From assembly GCF_003287285.1 (NCBI RefSeq), contig NZ_QMIG01000007.1, forward strand, positions 1 through 64,000: 64,000 nt of DNA. The letters are read 5' to 3'. The position numbers were made by a program, and so were the translations under genes. The notes beneath the pieces were generated by a model. The model saw only the letters and a program-made list of their open reading frames with translations, was not told the origin of the DNA and ran no database searches. Positions within the stretch are counted from its first letter, which is position 1; each line of letters opens with the position of its first letter. The stretch is from Phytoactinopolyspora halophila. Its GTDB lineage: Bacteria; Actinomycetota; Actinomycetes; Jiangellales; Jiangellaceae. Of the stretch, positions 42,190 to 50,528 are shown one piece after another.

Positions 42190-44043
42190 ATGAAAGTCAC
42201 GCGAATCACTGCCACGCTGGCGGCGTTCGCCCTCGCCATCACCGCCTGCGGTGGTGACGACGACGAGCCCACGTCCCCAGACGACGGCGACAACGGCGCT
42301 GCCGAGGAGGGCGAGGTGAATCGAGGGGGCGTCTACACCACGATCGTGACCCAGCTCGATGCCACGGCCCCGCCCAACCCGTTCAACCCGGATACCAACT
42401 CGTTTCTCGGCTACAACGCGATGCGGTTGGCCTGGGTCAAGAACCATCCCACCGACCCCAGCGATTTCTACCCGGGACTCGCCTCCGAATGGGAGGTGTC
42501 CGACGACAATCTCGAACTGACCGTCACCCTCCACCCCGAGGCGACGTGGTCCGACGGAACTCCCGTCACCAGCGATGACGTCGTTCTCTCGGCGAACATC
42601 GCCTACACGCGCGGCAGCGGCGCGTTCATCCTCGACCCCGGTGCCGCCGGCGCCGCCTCCGACGTCGAGGTGATCGACGACAAGACGCTCCGGTTCACGC
42701 AGGATCCCGACAACCCCACCGGCGAGTTCGTCAACGGCATCATGGACATGACGATCGTCCCCGAGCATGTCTACGGTGACGTTCTGCCCGCCGACTTCGA
42801 GGAGACTCTCGAAGCCGCGCAGGGCGAGGGCGAGGACGCCGAGGAAGCCCGCGACGCCGTGAGCGAGGCGGGTGAGGAGGTCGCCAGCTTCGACCCCGGT
42901 GAGGACATCTCCGCCGGTCCCTACGTGCTGGAGCGGATCAATCCCAGCGAGGCGCTGCTCACACGCAACGAGCACTTCCACAACGATCATCTGGTCGCTC
43001 CGGACCAGGTGATCGTCCGCAACTACGACGGCAACGAGCAGGTCTGGGACTACCTGCAAGCCGGCGAGCTCGACTCTTCGCACTTCGTCGCCGTGCCCGA
43101 AGACGTCGTCCAGCAGATCGAGGCCGTTCCCGGCAACGAGATCAGCCGCACCTACTCCCCTGTCGTCGCCGGCCTCGCGTTCAACCAGTCCTACGAGCCG
43201 TTCGATGACGTCCACGTCCGCCGGGCCCTGGCCTACGCGATCGACCGCGAGCAGATGGTGTCCGTGTCCACCCCCGACGGCGGTGACGCGGCGACGACGA
43301 CATCGGGCATCCACCAGGAAGTGGTGGACGAGTGGATCGGTGACGCCGTGGGCGAGCTCGACCCGTACGAGCACGATCTCGACGCTGCCGAGGAAGAGCT
43401 GGAAGCCGCGGGCATGACCAAGGAAGACGGCCGATGGCTGCTGCCCGATGGCGAACCCTTCGAGGTTCCCATCCAGGTGGTCAGCGGCTTCTCCGACTGG
43501 ATCGCCGCCGGGGAGAACATCGCCACCCAGTTGGACGAGTTCGGCATCGAATCCGAGATCCTGACCTCCCCGGATTTCACCGTCTACCAGGAGGAGATGG
43601 CCGCGGGCGACTACCCGCTCGGGTTCTGGCTGATCGGGCTCGGGCCCAGCCCGTACAACATCTTCCAGCGGCTGTATGGCCAGTCCAACGGCTGGCAGGT
43701 CCACGCCGGGCAGCTGAGCTATTCCGAACCCGGTGAGGACGGCAACTGGAAGGGCGGCCCGGAGACCATCGAGGTCGAGGGGCACGGCGAGATCAACCCG
43801 GGCGAGCTGACGCACGAGCTGCGCACCGCCGACGAGGAGCGCACCCAGGAGATCATGACGATCCTCGCCCGGGCGACCAACGAGACGCTGCCGGTGATCC
43901 AGTTGTGGGATTACATCAACACCCAGTTCAGCAACACCGACCGGTTCATCACCGATCCACCGGACGACGCCCGGCGCGTCAGCGGTGTGACGAGCCTGGC
44001 CGGCATCTGGATCCAGCAAGGCTGGGTCACCGCGGTCGAGTAG
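42190..44043 (+). CDS. ABC transporter substrate-binding lipoprotein, family 5 (oligopeptide type)
   Basis: The start at 42190 gives a clean lipoprotein signal peptide (MKVTRITATLAAFALAITAC, lipobox ITAC with Cys at residue 20); an ATG nine codons upstream would spoil it. The 617 residues have the SBP_bac_5 pattern (LASEWEVSDDNLELTVTLHP, ATWSDGTPVTSDDVVLSANI, VRRALAYAIDREQM). An acidic helix-like segment occurs near 210-235 (EAAQGEGEDAEEARDAV). Family 5 proteins bind peptides but also oligosaccharides. The GH3 glycosidase at the end of the operon hints at an amino-sugar oligomer or muropeptide. Confidence 0.9.
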   Translation: MKVTRITATLAAFALAITACGGDDDEPTSPDDGDNGAAEEGEVNRGGVYTTIVTQLDATAPPNPFNPDTNSFLGYNAMRLAWVKNHPTDPSDFYPGLASEWEVSDDNLELTVTLHPEATWSDGTPVTSDDVVLSANIAYTRGSGAFILDPGAAGAASDVEVIDDKTLRFTQDPDNPTGEFVNGIMDMTIVPEHVYGDVLPADFEETLEAAQGEGEDAEEARDAVSEAGEEVASFDPGEDISAGPYVLERINPSEALLTRNEHFHNDHLVAPDQVIVRNYDGNEQVWDYLQAGELDSSHFVAVPEDVVQQIEAVPGNEISRTYSPVVAGLAFNQSYEPFDDVHVRRALAYAIDREQMVSVSTPDGGDAATTTSGIHQEVVDEWIGDAVGELDPYEHDLDAAEEELEAAGMTKEDGRWLLPDGEPFEVPIQVVSGFSDWIAAGENIATQLDEFGIESEILTSPDFTVYQEEMAAGDYPLGFWLIGLGPSPYNIFQRLYGQSNGWQVHAGQLSYSEPGEDGNWKGGPETIEVEGHGEINPGELTHELRTADEERTQEIMTILARATNETLPVIQLWDYINTQFSNTDRFITDPPDDARRVSGVTSLAGIWIQQGWVTAVE

Positions 44044-44076
44044 CGGCAGTCGATCAGAGATCGGATAGCGACAACT

Positions 44077-45078
44077 GTGAAGGGATTCGCACGACGGCTC
44101 GCGGGCCAGCTGGCCCGCGGGCTCGTCATGGTCTGGGTGGTGCTGACGTTCACGTTCGTGATCATCAGCATCATGCCCGGCGACCCGGTCCGCGCCGAAT
44201 ACGAGAACCTCCTCCAGCAGGGCTACTCCCCCGAGCAGGCGGAGGCGCAGGCAGCGATGCTGCACCGTTTCCGCCCCACCGGCAGCGTCTTCGAACAGTA
44301 CGTCGACTACGTGGGATCGCTCCTGCGTTTCGATCTCGGCCAGTCGCTGTACTCCCGGGTGGACGTCGCGACCGTCCTGGCCGACGCGGCCAAGTGGACC
44401 GTCATCCCGGTCCTCCTGGGCACGGTGCTCAGCTTCGGTCTCGGTGTGGTCGTCGGTGTCTACGCCGCGATCAAGCGTTCCAGCAAGCTCGGCGACATGC
44501 TCACCATGTCGGGGTCGTTGCTGCGCGGCATCCCGGACTTCGTCGTCGGCCTGCTACTGGCCTCCATCTTCGCGACGCTGTGGCCGATCCTGCCGCGGCA
44601 GGGTGCCGTCAACATCCTGTACGAGCCATGGACCGTCGAGTACGTCCTCTCGCTCGGATATCACGCGATCCTGCCCGTGGCGACCTATACGATCTCCGCC
44701 TACGGCGGATTCATCCTCGCGATGAAGTCCAGCGTGGTGACGGTTCTCGGCGACGACTTCATCCTCGCCGCCGAGCTACGCGGCATGAAACGCTCGATCA
44801 TCTTCCGCTACATCGCGCGTAACGCCATCCTGCCGCTGTTCACTGTCTTCGCCCTCTCCGTCGCGGCCGTGTTCAGCGGCGCGATCTTCATCGAACGGAT
44901 CTTCAACTATCCGGGATTGGGCATGCTCCTGATCGACAGCATCGGCCGGCGCGACATCACGGTGATGGCCGGAGCGCTCTTGCTCATCACGGTCGCCGTC
45001 ATCATCGCCAATATCGTCGCCGACCTGTTCTACAGCGTGATCGATCCGCGTATCCGGCGGGCAGGTGATCGAGTATGA
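44077..45078 (+). CDS. ABC transporter permease (DppB/OppB type)
   Basis: The 333-residue protein starts at GTG. It has a first helix about residues 9-30 (GLVMVWVVLTFTFVIISIMPGDP), a periplasmic loop, then five more helices and the EAA-loop region ILAAELRGMKRSIIFRYIARNAI near residue 228. It overlaps the next permease by four bases. It forms the channel with the gene that follows. Confidence 0.92.
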   Translation: MKGFARRLAGQLARGLVMVWVVLTFTFVIISIMPGDPVRAEYENLLQQGYSPEQAEAQAAMLHRFRPTGSVFEQYVDYVGSLLRFDLGQSLYSRVDVATVLADAAKWTVIPVLLGTVLSFGLGVVVGVYAAIKRSSKLGDMLTMSGSLLRGIPDFVVGLLLASIFATLWPILPRQGAVNILYEPWTVEYVLSLGYHAILPVATYTISAYGGFILAMKSSVVTVLGDDFILAAELRGMKRSIIFRYIARNAILPLFTVFALSVAAVFSGAIFIERIFNYPGLGMLLIDSIGRRDITVMAGALLLITVAVIIANIVADLFYSVIDPRIRRAGDRV

Positions 45079-45980
45079 CGTCGGGTGCCCCCACCGGTTT
45101 GAGCACCACGCGTGGGGACCTGCGCCGGAATTTCTGGCGCGGGGTCTGGCGCGTGCTGCGCCGCAAGCCCAGCCGCCTGCTCGGCGTCGCCCTGATGCTC
45201 ATGTTCGTCGTCATGGCCACGGCCGGGCCGATGCTGTATCAGCGGCCGCTACCCCGCGATCCGGACAACTTCTTCGCCCCGCCCAGCCTGCAGCATCCGT
45301 TCGGAACCGACTTCCAGGGCGTCGACGTGCTCTCGCTCGTCGTGGTGGGCTCGCGCTACGTGCTCCTGACGGCGTTCATCACCGCTGTCATCACCGTCGT
45401 GCTCGGTACCGGTATCGGGCTCTTCGCCGGGTTCCGCCGCGGCCGTCTCGACGCCGTCCTGATGCGGATCACCGACATCAACCTGACCATTCCCGGGCTT
45501 CCCATCCTGCTCGTGCTGTCCACGGTGTGGCAGTTCGCCAGTCCGTGGGAGATGGGGCTGGTCCTCGGGTTGCTCGGCTGGGGAGCGCTGGCACGTGCGG
45601 TGCGCTCGCAGACCCTGTCGCTGCGCGAGCGGGGCTTCATCGAGGCCGCCCGGGGCCTCGGCCTGTCCACGCCACATATCGTGTTCCGCGAGCTGCTGCC
45701 GCCGATCGCGCCATACATCGCGATGAACCTGCTGATGAGCTTGATCCTCGCGGTGTGGGCCCAGGTCGGGCTGTTCTTCCTCGGCGTGATGCCGGTGATC
45801 GGGGAGAACTGGGGCGTGATGCTCAACCGGGCGGTCTTCGACTTCGGGGCCATGACCACCGCGGCACGGCTCCCCTACATGCTGGCGCCGCTGCTGGCGC
45901 TGCTGCTGCTCACGGTGGCCATCGTGCTCGTCGTGGACGCGATGGACGAGGTCTTCAATCCCCGGCTTCGGGAGGAGTGA
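45075..45980 (+). CDS. ABC transporter permease (DppC/OppC type)
   Basis: The 301-residue protein has a cytoplasmic N-terminus, a first helix near 35-55, and five or six helices. The EAA region is FIEAARGLGLSTPHIVFRELLP near residues 191-212. The motif HPFGTDFQGVDVLSLVVVGSR is typical of DppC. The start overlaps the previous stop (ATGA), and the next gene begins five bases after its stop. Confidence 0.92.
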   Translation: MTSGAPTGLSTTRGDLRRNFWRGVWRVLRRKPSRLLGVALMLMFVVMATAGPMLYQRPLPRDPDNFFAPPSLQHPFGTDFQGVDVLSLVVVGSRYVLLTAFITAVITVVLGTGIGLFAGFRRGRLDAVLMRITDINLTIPGLPILLVLSTVWQFASPWEMGLVLGLLGWGALARAVRSQTLSLRERGFIEAARGLGLSTPHIVFRELLPPIAPYIAMNLLMSLILAVWAQVGLFFLGVMPVIGENWGVMLNRAVFDFGAMTTAARLPYMLAPLLALLLLTVAIVLVVDAMDEVFNPRLREE

Positions 45981-45984
45981 CACG

Positions 45985-47040
45985 GTGACCCTCGCTACGG
46001 CTGCCCACGCCCCCGAAGGCGGCACCACGGCCCCGGCCGTGCGGATCCGTGACCTGACGGTGGTGTACAAGACACCGGCCGGCGAACTTCCCGCCGTGTC
46101 CGAGATCGACATGGACCTCCCCGCCGGAACCATCACCGGGCTGGTCGGCGAGTCCGGGTCCGGAAAGTCGACACTCGCGCTGTCCCTGCTCAACGCCGTG
46201 CAACCTCCCGGACGGATCAGCTCCGGCACGGTCGAGATCGACGGTCTCGGCGACGTCGTTCCGTTGCAGGGCGACAAGTTGCGCCGGGTCCGCGGTGGCC
46301 AGATCGGCTACGTGTTCCAGGCCGCGCAGAACTCGCTCAACCCGCTGAAGACCGTGGGCAAGCAGCTGCTCGATCTGGGCCGCTCGCACGACGTCGACGA
46401 CTTGCGCGCCCTGGTTTCCGAGGCGAAGGAGCTGCTCGGCCGGATGGGCCTGGACGGCGCGCGCGTGCTCGACTCGTACCAGCACGAGCTGTCCGGTGGC
46501 ATGCGCCAGCGTGTCGGAATCATGCTGGCGCTCGTCCTGAACGCGCACGTCGTCGTGCTCGACGAGCCGACGACGGCACTCGACATGATCACTCAGGCGA
46601 ACATTCTGGAGATCATCCGGAACATCCACGCCGAGCGCGGCTTGACGACGCTCGTCATCACGCACGACATCGGGGTCGTGGCCGAGGTGGCAGATCAGCT
46701 CGCCGTCATGTACGGCGGCCGGATCGTGGAACGCGGCCCGGTGCGCTCCGTCCTCGGCGAGCCCCGGCACCCCTACACGCAGGGACTGATCCGGGCGATT
46801 CCCCGCCTCACCGGCGATATCGATCAGGCACGGGCGCTTCCCGGGCGCCCGCCCACGCTGGGGACCATCCCCGAACGGGGCTGCGTGTTCCGGGACCGGT
46901 GCGAGCTGCGCATGAGCGTCTGCGACACGGTCGAGCCTGTCCTCGAACGGCACGCCGACCAGCTGGTCGCCTGTCACGCCGTGGCGGGGCAAGAGCCGGA
47001 CGGCGGCGCACCCACAGACGACGGCCAGGAGCAAACGTGA
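45985..47040 (+). CDS. ABC transporter ATP-binding protein (DppD/OppD type)
   Basis: The 351-residue protein starts at GTG and has Walker A GESGSGKST near residue 53. The Q-loop region is YVFQAAQNSLNP and the signature is LSGGMRQRV; Walker B is VVLDEPTTALD. The C-terminal oligopeptide-transporter extension has four cysteines (GCVFRDRCELRMSVC and a later CHA) that could hold an iron-sulfur centre, as reported for the Dpp/Opp ATPases. Its stop overlaps the start of the second ATPase. Confidence 0.93.
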   Translation: MTLATAAHAPEGGTTAPAVRIRDLTVVYKTPAGELPAVSEIDMDLPAGTITGLVGESGSGKSTLALSLLNAVQPPGRISSGTVEIDGLGDVVPLQGDKLRRVRGGQIGYVFQAAQNSLNPLKTVGKQLLDLGRSHDVDDLRALVSEAKELLGRMGLDGARVLDSYQHELSGGMRQRVGIMLALVLNAHVVVLDEPTTALDMITQANILEIIRNIHAERGLTTLVITHDIGVVAEVADQLAVMYGGRIVERGPVRSVLGEPRHPYTQGLIRAIPRLTGDIDQARALPGRPPTLGTIPERGCVFRDRCELRMSVCDTVEPVLERHADQLVACHAVAGQEPDGGAPTDDGQEQT

Positions 47041-48077
47041 TCAGTGGAACCGGCATCGTCAAGACCTTCCGCCAGCGCGGCGACGTACTCGGCAAGAACG
47101 AGGTGAAGGCGCTGCGCGGCGTCGATTTCACCATTCCCGAAGGCGGCGCCATATCGTTCATCGGCGAGTCCGGATGCGGCAAGACGACACTCGGGCGGAT
47201 CATCGCCGGCTTGGAAACGCACGATGAAGGCGAGATCACCATCGGTGGCGTGGCCATGTCGTCCCTGCGCACCCGCGCCCAGCAGCCGCACTTTCGCCGG
47301 ATCCAGCTCATTCACCAAGACCCGTACTCGGCACTCAATCCCACCAGGACCGTCCACCAGGCGCTGCACGATCCGCTGAAGCTCCGCGCCCGCGAGACCG
47401 GCCGGTCGTCGCAGTGGATCTACGAGCGCGCGGAGGAACTGCTCGGCCTGGTGGGCCTGGATCCCGGCTACGTGCTCCCCCGCTATCCGCACCAGCTGTC
47501 CGGCGGCATGCGCCAGCGCGTCGTCATCGCCCGGGCGCTGACCGTCGACCCTGACGTGCTCGTCGCCGACGAGGCAGTCTCCATGATCGATGTGTCGTTG
47601 CGGTTGGGTATCCTGAGACTACTCCGCGATCTTCGGGAACAGCTGGGAGTCAGTCTCTTGTACATCACGCATGACGTCGCCACCGCGCGCTACATCGGCG
47701 CCGACGGCGACATGTACGTGATCTACCGGGGTCAAGTCGTCGAAAGTGGGCCCACCGAGACGATCATCAACCAGCCGGTACACCCGTATACGCAGTCCCT
47801 GCTGTCAGCCATTCCGGTCCTTTACGGCGTCGAGCAGCCCGGCGCGGAACAGGTCACGCCGATCGACTCGCTCACCACCGCGGCCGTCGGGGAAACCGTC
47901 GACGACGCGGGGTGCCTGTTCGCCCCGCGGTGCCCGTTCCGTACTGAACGCTGCACCCGGGAGCGGCCCGTGTTGGGTGACGCCGTGCCTGCCCTGCAAG
48001 ACGCGGAGGGCCGGGTCCATGCATGCTTCCACCCCATAGAGCGGCAGGTCGCGGCCACCTCTGTCCAGGCACCGTGA
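47037..48077 (+). CDS. ABC transporter ATP-binding protein (DppF/OppF type)
   Basis: The 346 residues start at GTG 47037, overlapping the previous stop as GTGA. Motifs are GESGCGKTT (Walker A, near 41), LIHQDPYSALNP, LSGGMRQRV and VLVADEAVSMIDVS, where the usual DEPTSALD is replaced by DEAVSMID. The Walker B glutamate is kept. Cysteines in GCLFAPRCPFRTERC resemble the extension of its partner. It pairs with DppD as the second ATPase of the importer. Confidence 0.93.
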   Translation: MISGTGIVKTFRQRGDVLGKNEVKALRGVDFTIPEGGAISFIGESGCGKTTLGRIIAGLETHDEGEITIGGVAMSSLRTRAQQPHFRRIQLIHQDPYSALNPTRTVHQALHDPLKLRARETGRSSQWIYERAEELLGLVGLDPGYVLPRYPHQLSGGMRQRVVIARALTVDPDVLVADEAVSMIDVSLRLGILRLLRDLREQLGVSLLYITHDVATARYIGADGDMYVIYRGQVVESGPTETIINQPVHPYTQSLLSAIPVLYGVEQPGAEQVTPIDSLTTAAVGETVDDAGCLFAPRCPFRTERCTRERPVLGDAVPALQDAEGRVHACFHPIERQVAATSVQAP

Positions 48078-48080
48078 CGC

Positions 48081-49268
48081 GTGGAAGCATTGGTCGACAT
48101 GAGACGCCCCCCATCGATGACCCTCGAAGAGAAGATCGCTCAGCTGTTCGTGCTCCGAGTGCACGGCCCCTCTGCCGAGACCCAGGACAGCGAGGCCGTC
48201 GAGCACAATCAAGCTGCCTATGGCGTGGACAACGCCGCAGCGCTCGTATCCACCTACCAACCCGGTGGCATCGTCTACTTTCGCACCAGCGGGAACATCG
48301 ACATACCCACGCAGATCGCCACGCTGTCGAACAGCATTCAACGATCCGCGATGTCTCGCGAGGGCGGCAGCCCGGTTCCGTTGTTGATCTCGGTCGACCA
48401 AGAGGGCGGACGGGTAGCCCGCATGTCACCGCCGGTGACCTGGTTTCCCTCGGCCAAGACGATTGCGTCGCTCGACGTGCAGACGGCCGAGAACGTCGCC
48501 AGCATCATGGCGACGGAGCTGCGGGCCCTCGGCATCAACCAGAACTACGCCCCGGTGGCCGACGTCGTCACCAATCCGGAGAATCGGGTCATCGGTGACC
48601 GCTCCTTCAGCTCCGATCCGGACACGGCCGCCGCCTTCGTCCGGGCGCAGATCCGTGGGTTCCAGCGGGGCGGATTGATACCGACCGTGAAACACTTCCC
48701 GGGTCATGGCGGAACGGCCGTGGACACGCACACCGGCCGGGCGGTCATCGAACACAGTCGTGACGAGTGGGAACGTCTCCACCTTCCGCCGTTCCGGGCG
48801 GCCCTCGAAGCCGGCGTCGATGCCGTGATGACGGGGCACCTCGTGTTTCCGGCACTCGATCCTTCCGAAACCATCGCCACTGCCTCGTACCCGATCATCA
48901 CCGACATACTCAGAGGTGAGCTCGGGTTTGACGGCGTCGTCGTGACCGATGGCCTGGGCATGGAAGCCGCCCGCGTGGCATACGGGGATACCGAAGCCCC
49001 GCTGCGGGCTCTCCAAGCAGGCGTCGATCAGCTACTCACCCCGGCCGATGGCACCTTCCCGGGAGCGATCAAGACGATTCGCCGTGCGGTCGAGATCGGC
49101 GAACTCAGTGTCGAGCGGATCGACGAGTCCGTCGATCGCATCTTGCGGCTGAAGGCCAAGTGCGGCCTGTTCGACGACCCGTATATCGACGTGAACCTCG
49201 CGTCGAGATTCGTCGGCGCGCGCGATCACTTGCAGACCGCGCGGAGAGTCACCGGAAACCTGCCGTAA
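48081..49268 (+). CDS. Glycoside hydrolase family 3, probable beta-N-acetylhexosaminidase
   Basis: The 395-residue single-domain GH3 protein carries the KHFPGHG motif near residues 203-209, which in NagZ-type enzymes provides the acid/base His, and the nucleophile Asp in VVVTDGLGM near 288. No signal peptide is seen, so it acts in the cytoplasm. It starts three bases after the ABC operon and is probably part of it. Together they could import and cut N-acetylglucosamine-containing oligomers (chitobiose or wall fragments). Beta-glucosidase activity is less likely because of KHFPGHG. Confidence 0.87.
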   Translation: MEALVDMRRPPSMTLEEKIAQLFVLRVHGPSAETQDSEAVEHNQAAYGVDNAAALVSTYQPGGIVYFRTSGNIDIPTQIATLSNSIQRSAMSREGGSPVPLLISVDQEGGRVARMSPPVTWFPSAKTIASLDVQTAENVASIMATELRALGINQNYAPVADVVTNPENRVIGDRSFSSDPDTAAAFVRAQIRGFQRGGLIPTVKHFPGHGGTAVDTHTGRAVIEHSRDEWERLHLPPFRAALEAGVDAVMTGHLVFPALDPSETIATASYPIITDILRGELGFDGVVVTDGLGMEAARVAYGDTEAPLRALQAGVDQLLTPADGTFPGAIKTIRRAVEIGELSVERIDESVDRILRLKAKCGLFDDPYIDVNLASRFVGARDHLQTARRVTGNLP

Positions 49269-49310
49269 CGGCCGCCGCCACGCATCCGATTCGGCTCGAC
49301 GCATCATCGT

Positions 49311-49721
49311 TCAGCCGTCGTCGGCTGGCGCCTCCCCTGGCAACGGTGTGCGCAGCTTCTCCACGACGGTCATGACGCGTTCGTGCTCGTCGACGTAGGC
49401 AGCGTACTCGTCCGGCACGGCACCCGTACCGTACAGCGGCCGCACCTCGGCAGCGAGATCGTGCAGCGCGGCCCGGTCGAAGCCCTCCTTGCCCAGCCGG
49501 GCCGCTTCGTTGGCCGCGAACTGCAAATCCTCGACCCGACCCGCCCAGCCCGGGTTGACCATGCGGTCGCGGTCCGCGGCCATGGCGCGAGCCAATGCCC
49601 GCAAGGCGTCCTCTAGTTCGGCGAGCTGGGCACGCCGCGCCTCGACATCGAGCGGCAGGTCAGGCGGTGTCTCCACACCTCCACCGTTGAACAGTTCCTT
49701 CACTCGCTCGAACAGTCCCAT
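49311..49721 (-). CDS. Hypothetical helical protein (136 residues)
   Basis: The ATG at 49721 has AGGAGGTG seven bases upstream; the open frame extends to 49820 but that part looks non-coding. The protein is polar and mostly helical (VEARRAQLAELEDALRALARAMA, a likely coiled coil near residues 26-50), with no membrane segment. I recognise no family. It stands alone, convergent with the GH3 gene and divergent from the metallo-hydrolase at 49910. Confidence 0.7.
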   Translation of the reverse strand: MGLFERVKELFNGGGVETPPDLPLDVEARRAQLAELEDALRALARAMAADRDRMVNPGWAGRVEDLQFAANEAARLGKEGFDRAALHDLAAEVRPLYGTGAVPDEYAAYVDEHERVMTVVEKLRTPLPGEAPADDG

Positions 49722-49909
49722 CAGCGCGGCACCTCCTGACACGTACCCTAGCGTGCCATCCCGTTGGCCGATCTCGTGCCCGTGCGCCAGTCCGTATCCA
49801 GTCACGACATCGATCTTCACCCGCGGTCGAATCGTCCGATCGGCCTACCCGTATTCTGGACGAACGGACGATCCCACGACATCTCATCCGACGCCACCGG
49901 GAGCATTAC

Positions 49910-50512
49910 ATGGACGTGCGCATCGACCACGTGACAACGTCAGGGACATTCAGTCTCGATGGACAGACACAGGATGTGATCAACAACTCCTGGGTCGTGG
50001 GCGACGCGCACGAATGTGTGATCATCGACGCTCCGCATGATGCGTGGCCCATCCTGGAGCTCGTTGGTGACCGTCAGGTATCGGCCATCCTCCTCACGCA
50101 CGGCCATGATGATCATCTGGGGGCGCTGGGGATGCTCTGGGACGAAACGGGCGCTACGATCCATCTACACGGTGCGGATCACATGCTGTGGAAACGTGTC
50201 TATCCAGACGTGTCCCCTGACAAATACCTTTTCGACGGCGACACATTCGCTGTCGGTGGCATCGACATCCACACTATCCATACCCCGGGTCATACACCGG
50301 GATCGGTCTGCTTTTACGCACCCGAGCTGCGATCCGCATTCACCGGTGACACACTCGTACACGGCGGCCCCGGCAAGACCGGGCAATCTTTCAGCGATTC
50401 TGACATGATTGTCGAGTCCGTCCGGAATCACCTGTTCACGCTCGCACGCGATACGGTGGTCCATCCCGGGCACGGTCCCATCACCACCGTCGAAGCTGAA
50501 GCAGCCACCTAG
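49910..50512 (+). CDS. MBL-fold metallo-hydrolase (glyoxalase II-like)
   Basis: The 200-residue protein has the metal motif LTHGHDDHLGA (HxHxDH, near residues 62-72). Later ligands are in HTPGHTPGSV (about 128), FTGDTLV (about 145) and VVHPGHGP (about 184). This is the compact hydroxyacylglutathione-hydrolase/persulfide-type branch; the substrate is unknown. It converges on the large LuxR regulator gene, with 16 bases between the stops. Confidence 0.88.
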   Translation: MDVRIDHVTTSGTFSLDGQTQDVINNSWVVGDAHECVIIDAPHDAWPILELVGDRQVSAILLTHGHDDHLGALGMLWDETGATIHLHGADHMLWKRVYPDVSPDKYLFDGDTFAVGGIDIHTIHTPGHTPGSVCFYAPELRSAFTGDTLVHGGPGKTGQSFSDSDMIVESVRNHLFTLARDTVVHPGHGPITTVEAEAAT

Positions 50513-50528
50513 CCAGCCAGGTGAAACG

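Noticed and set aside
41917-44265. 782-codon minus-strand frame opposite the binding protein gene
   Set aside because: It is an antisense shadow; the plus strand encodes a lipoprotein with a proper signal peptide and promoter.
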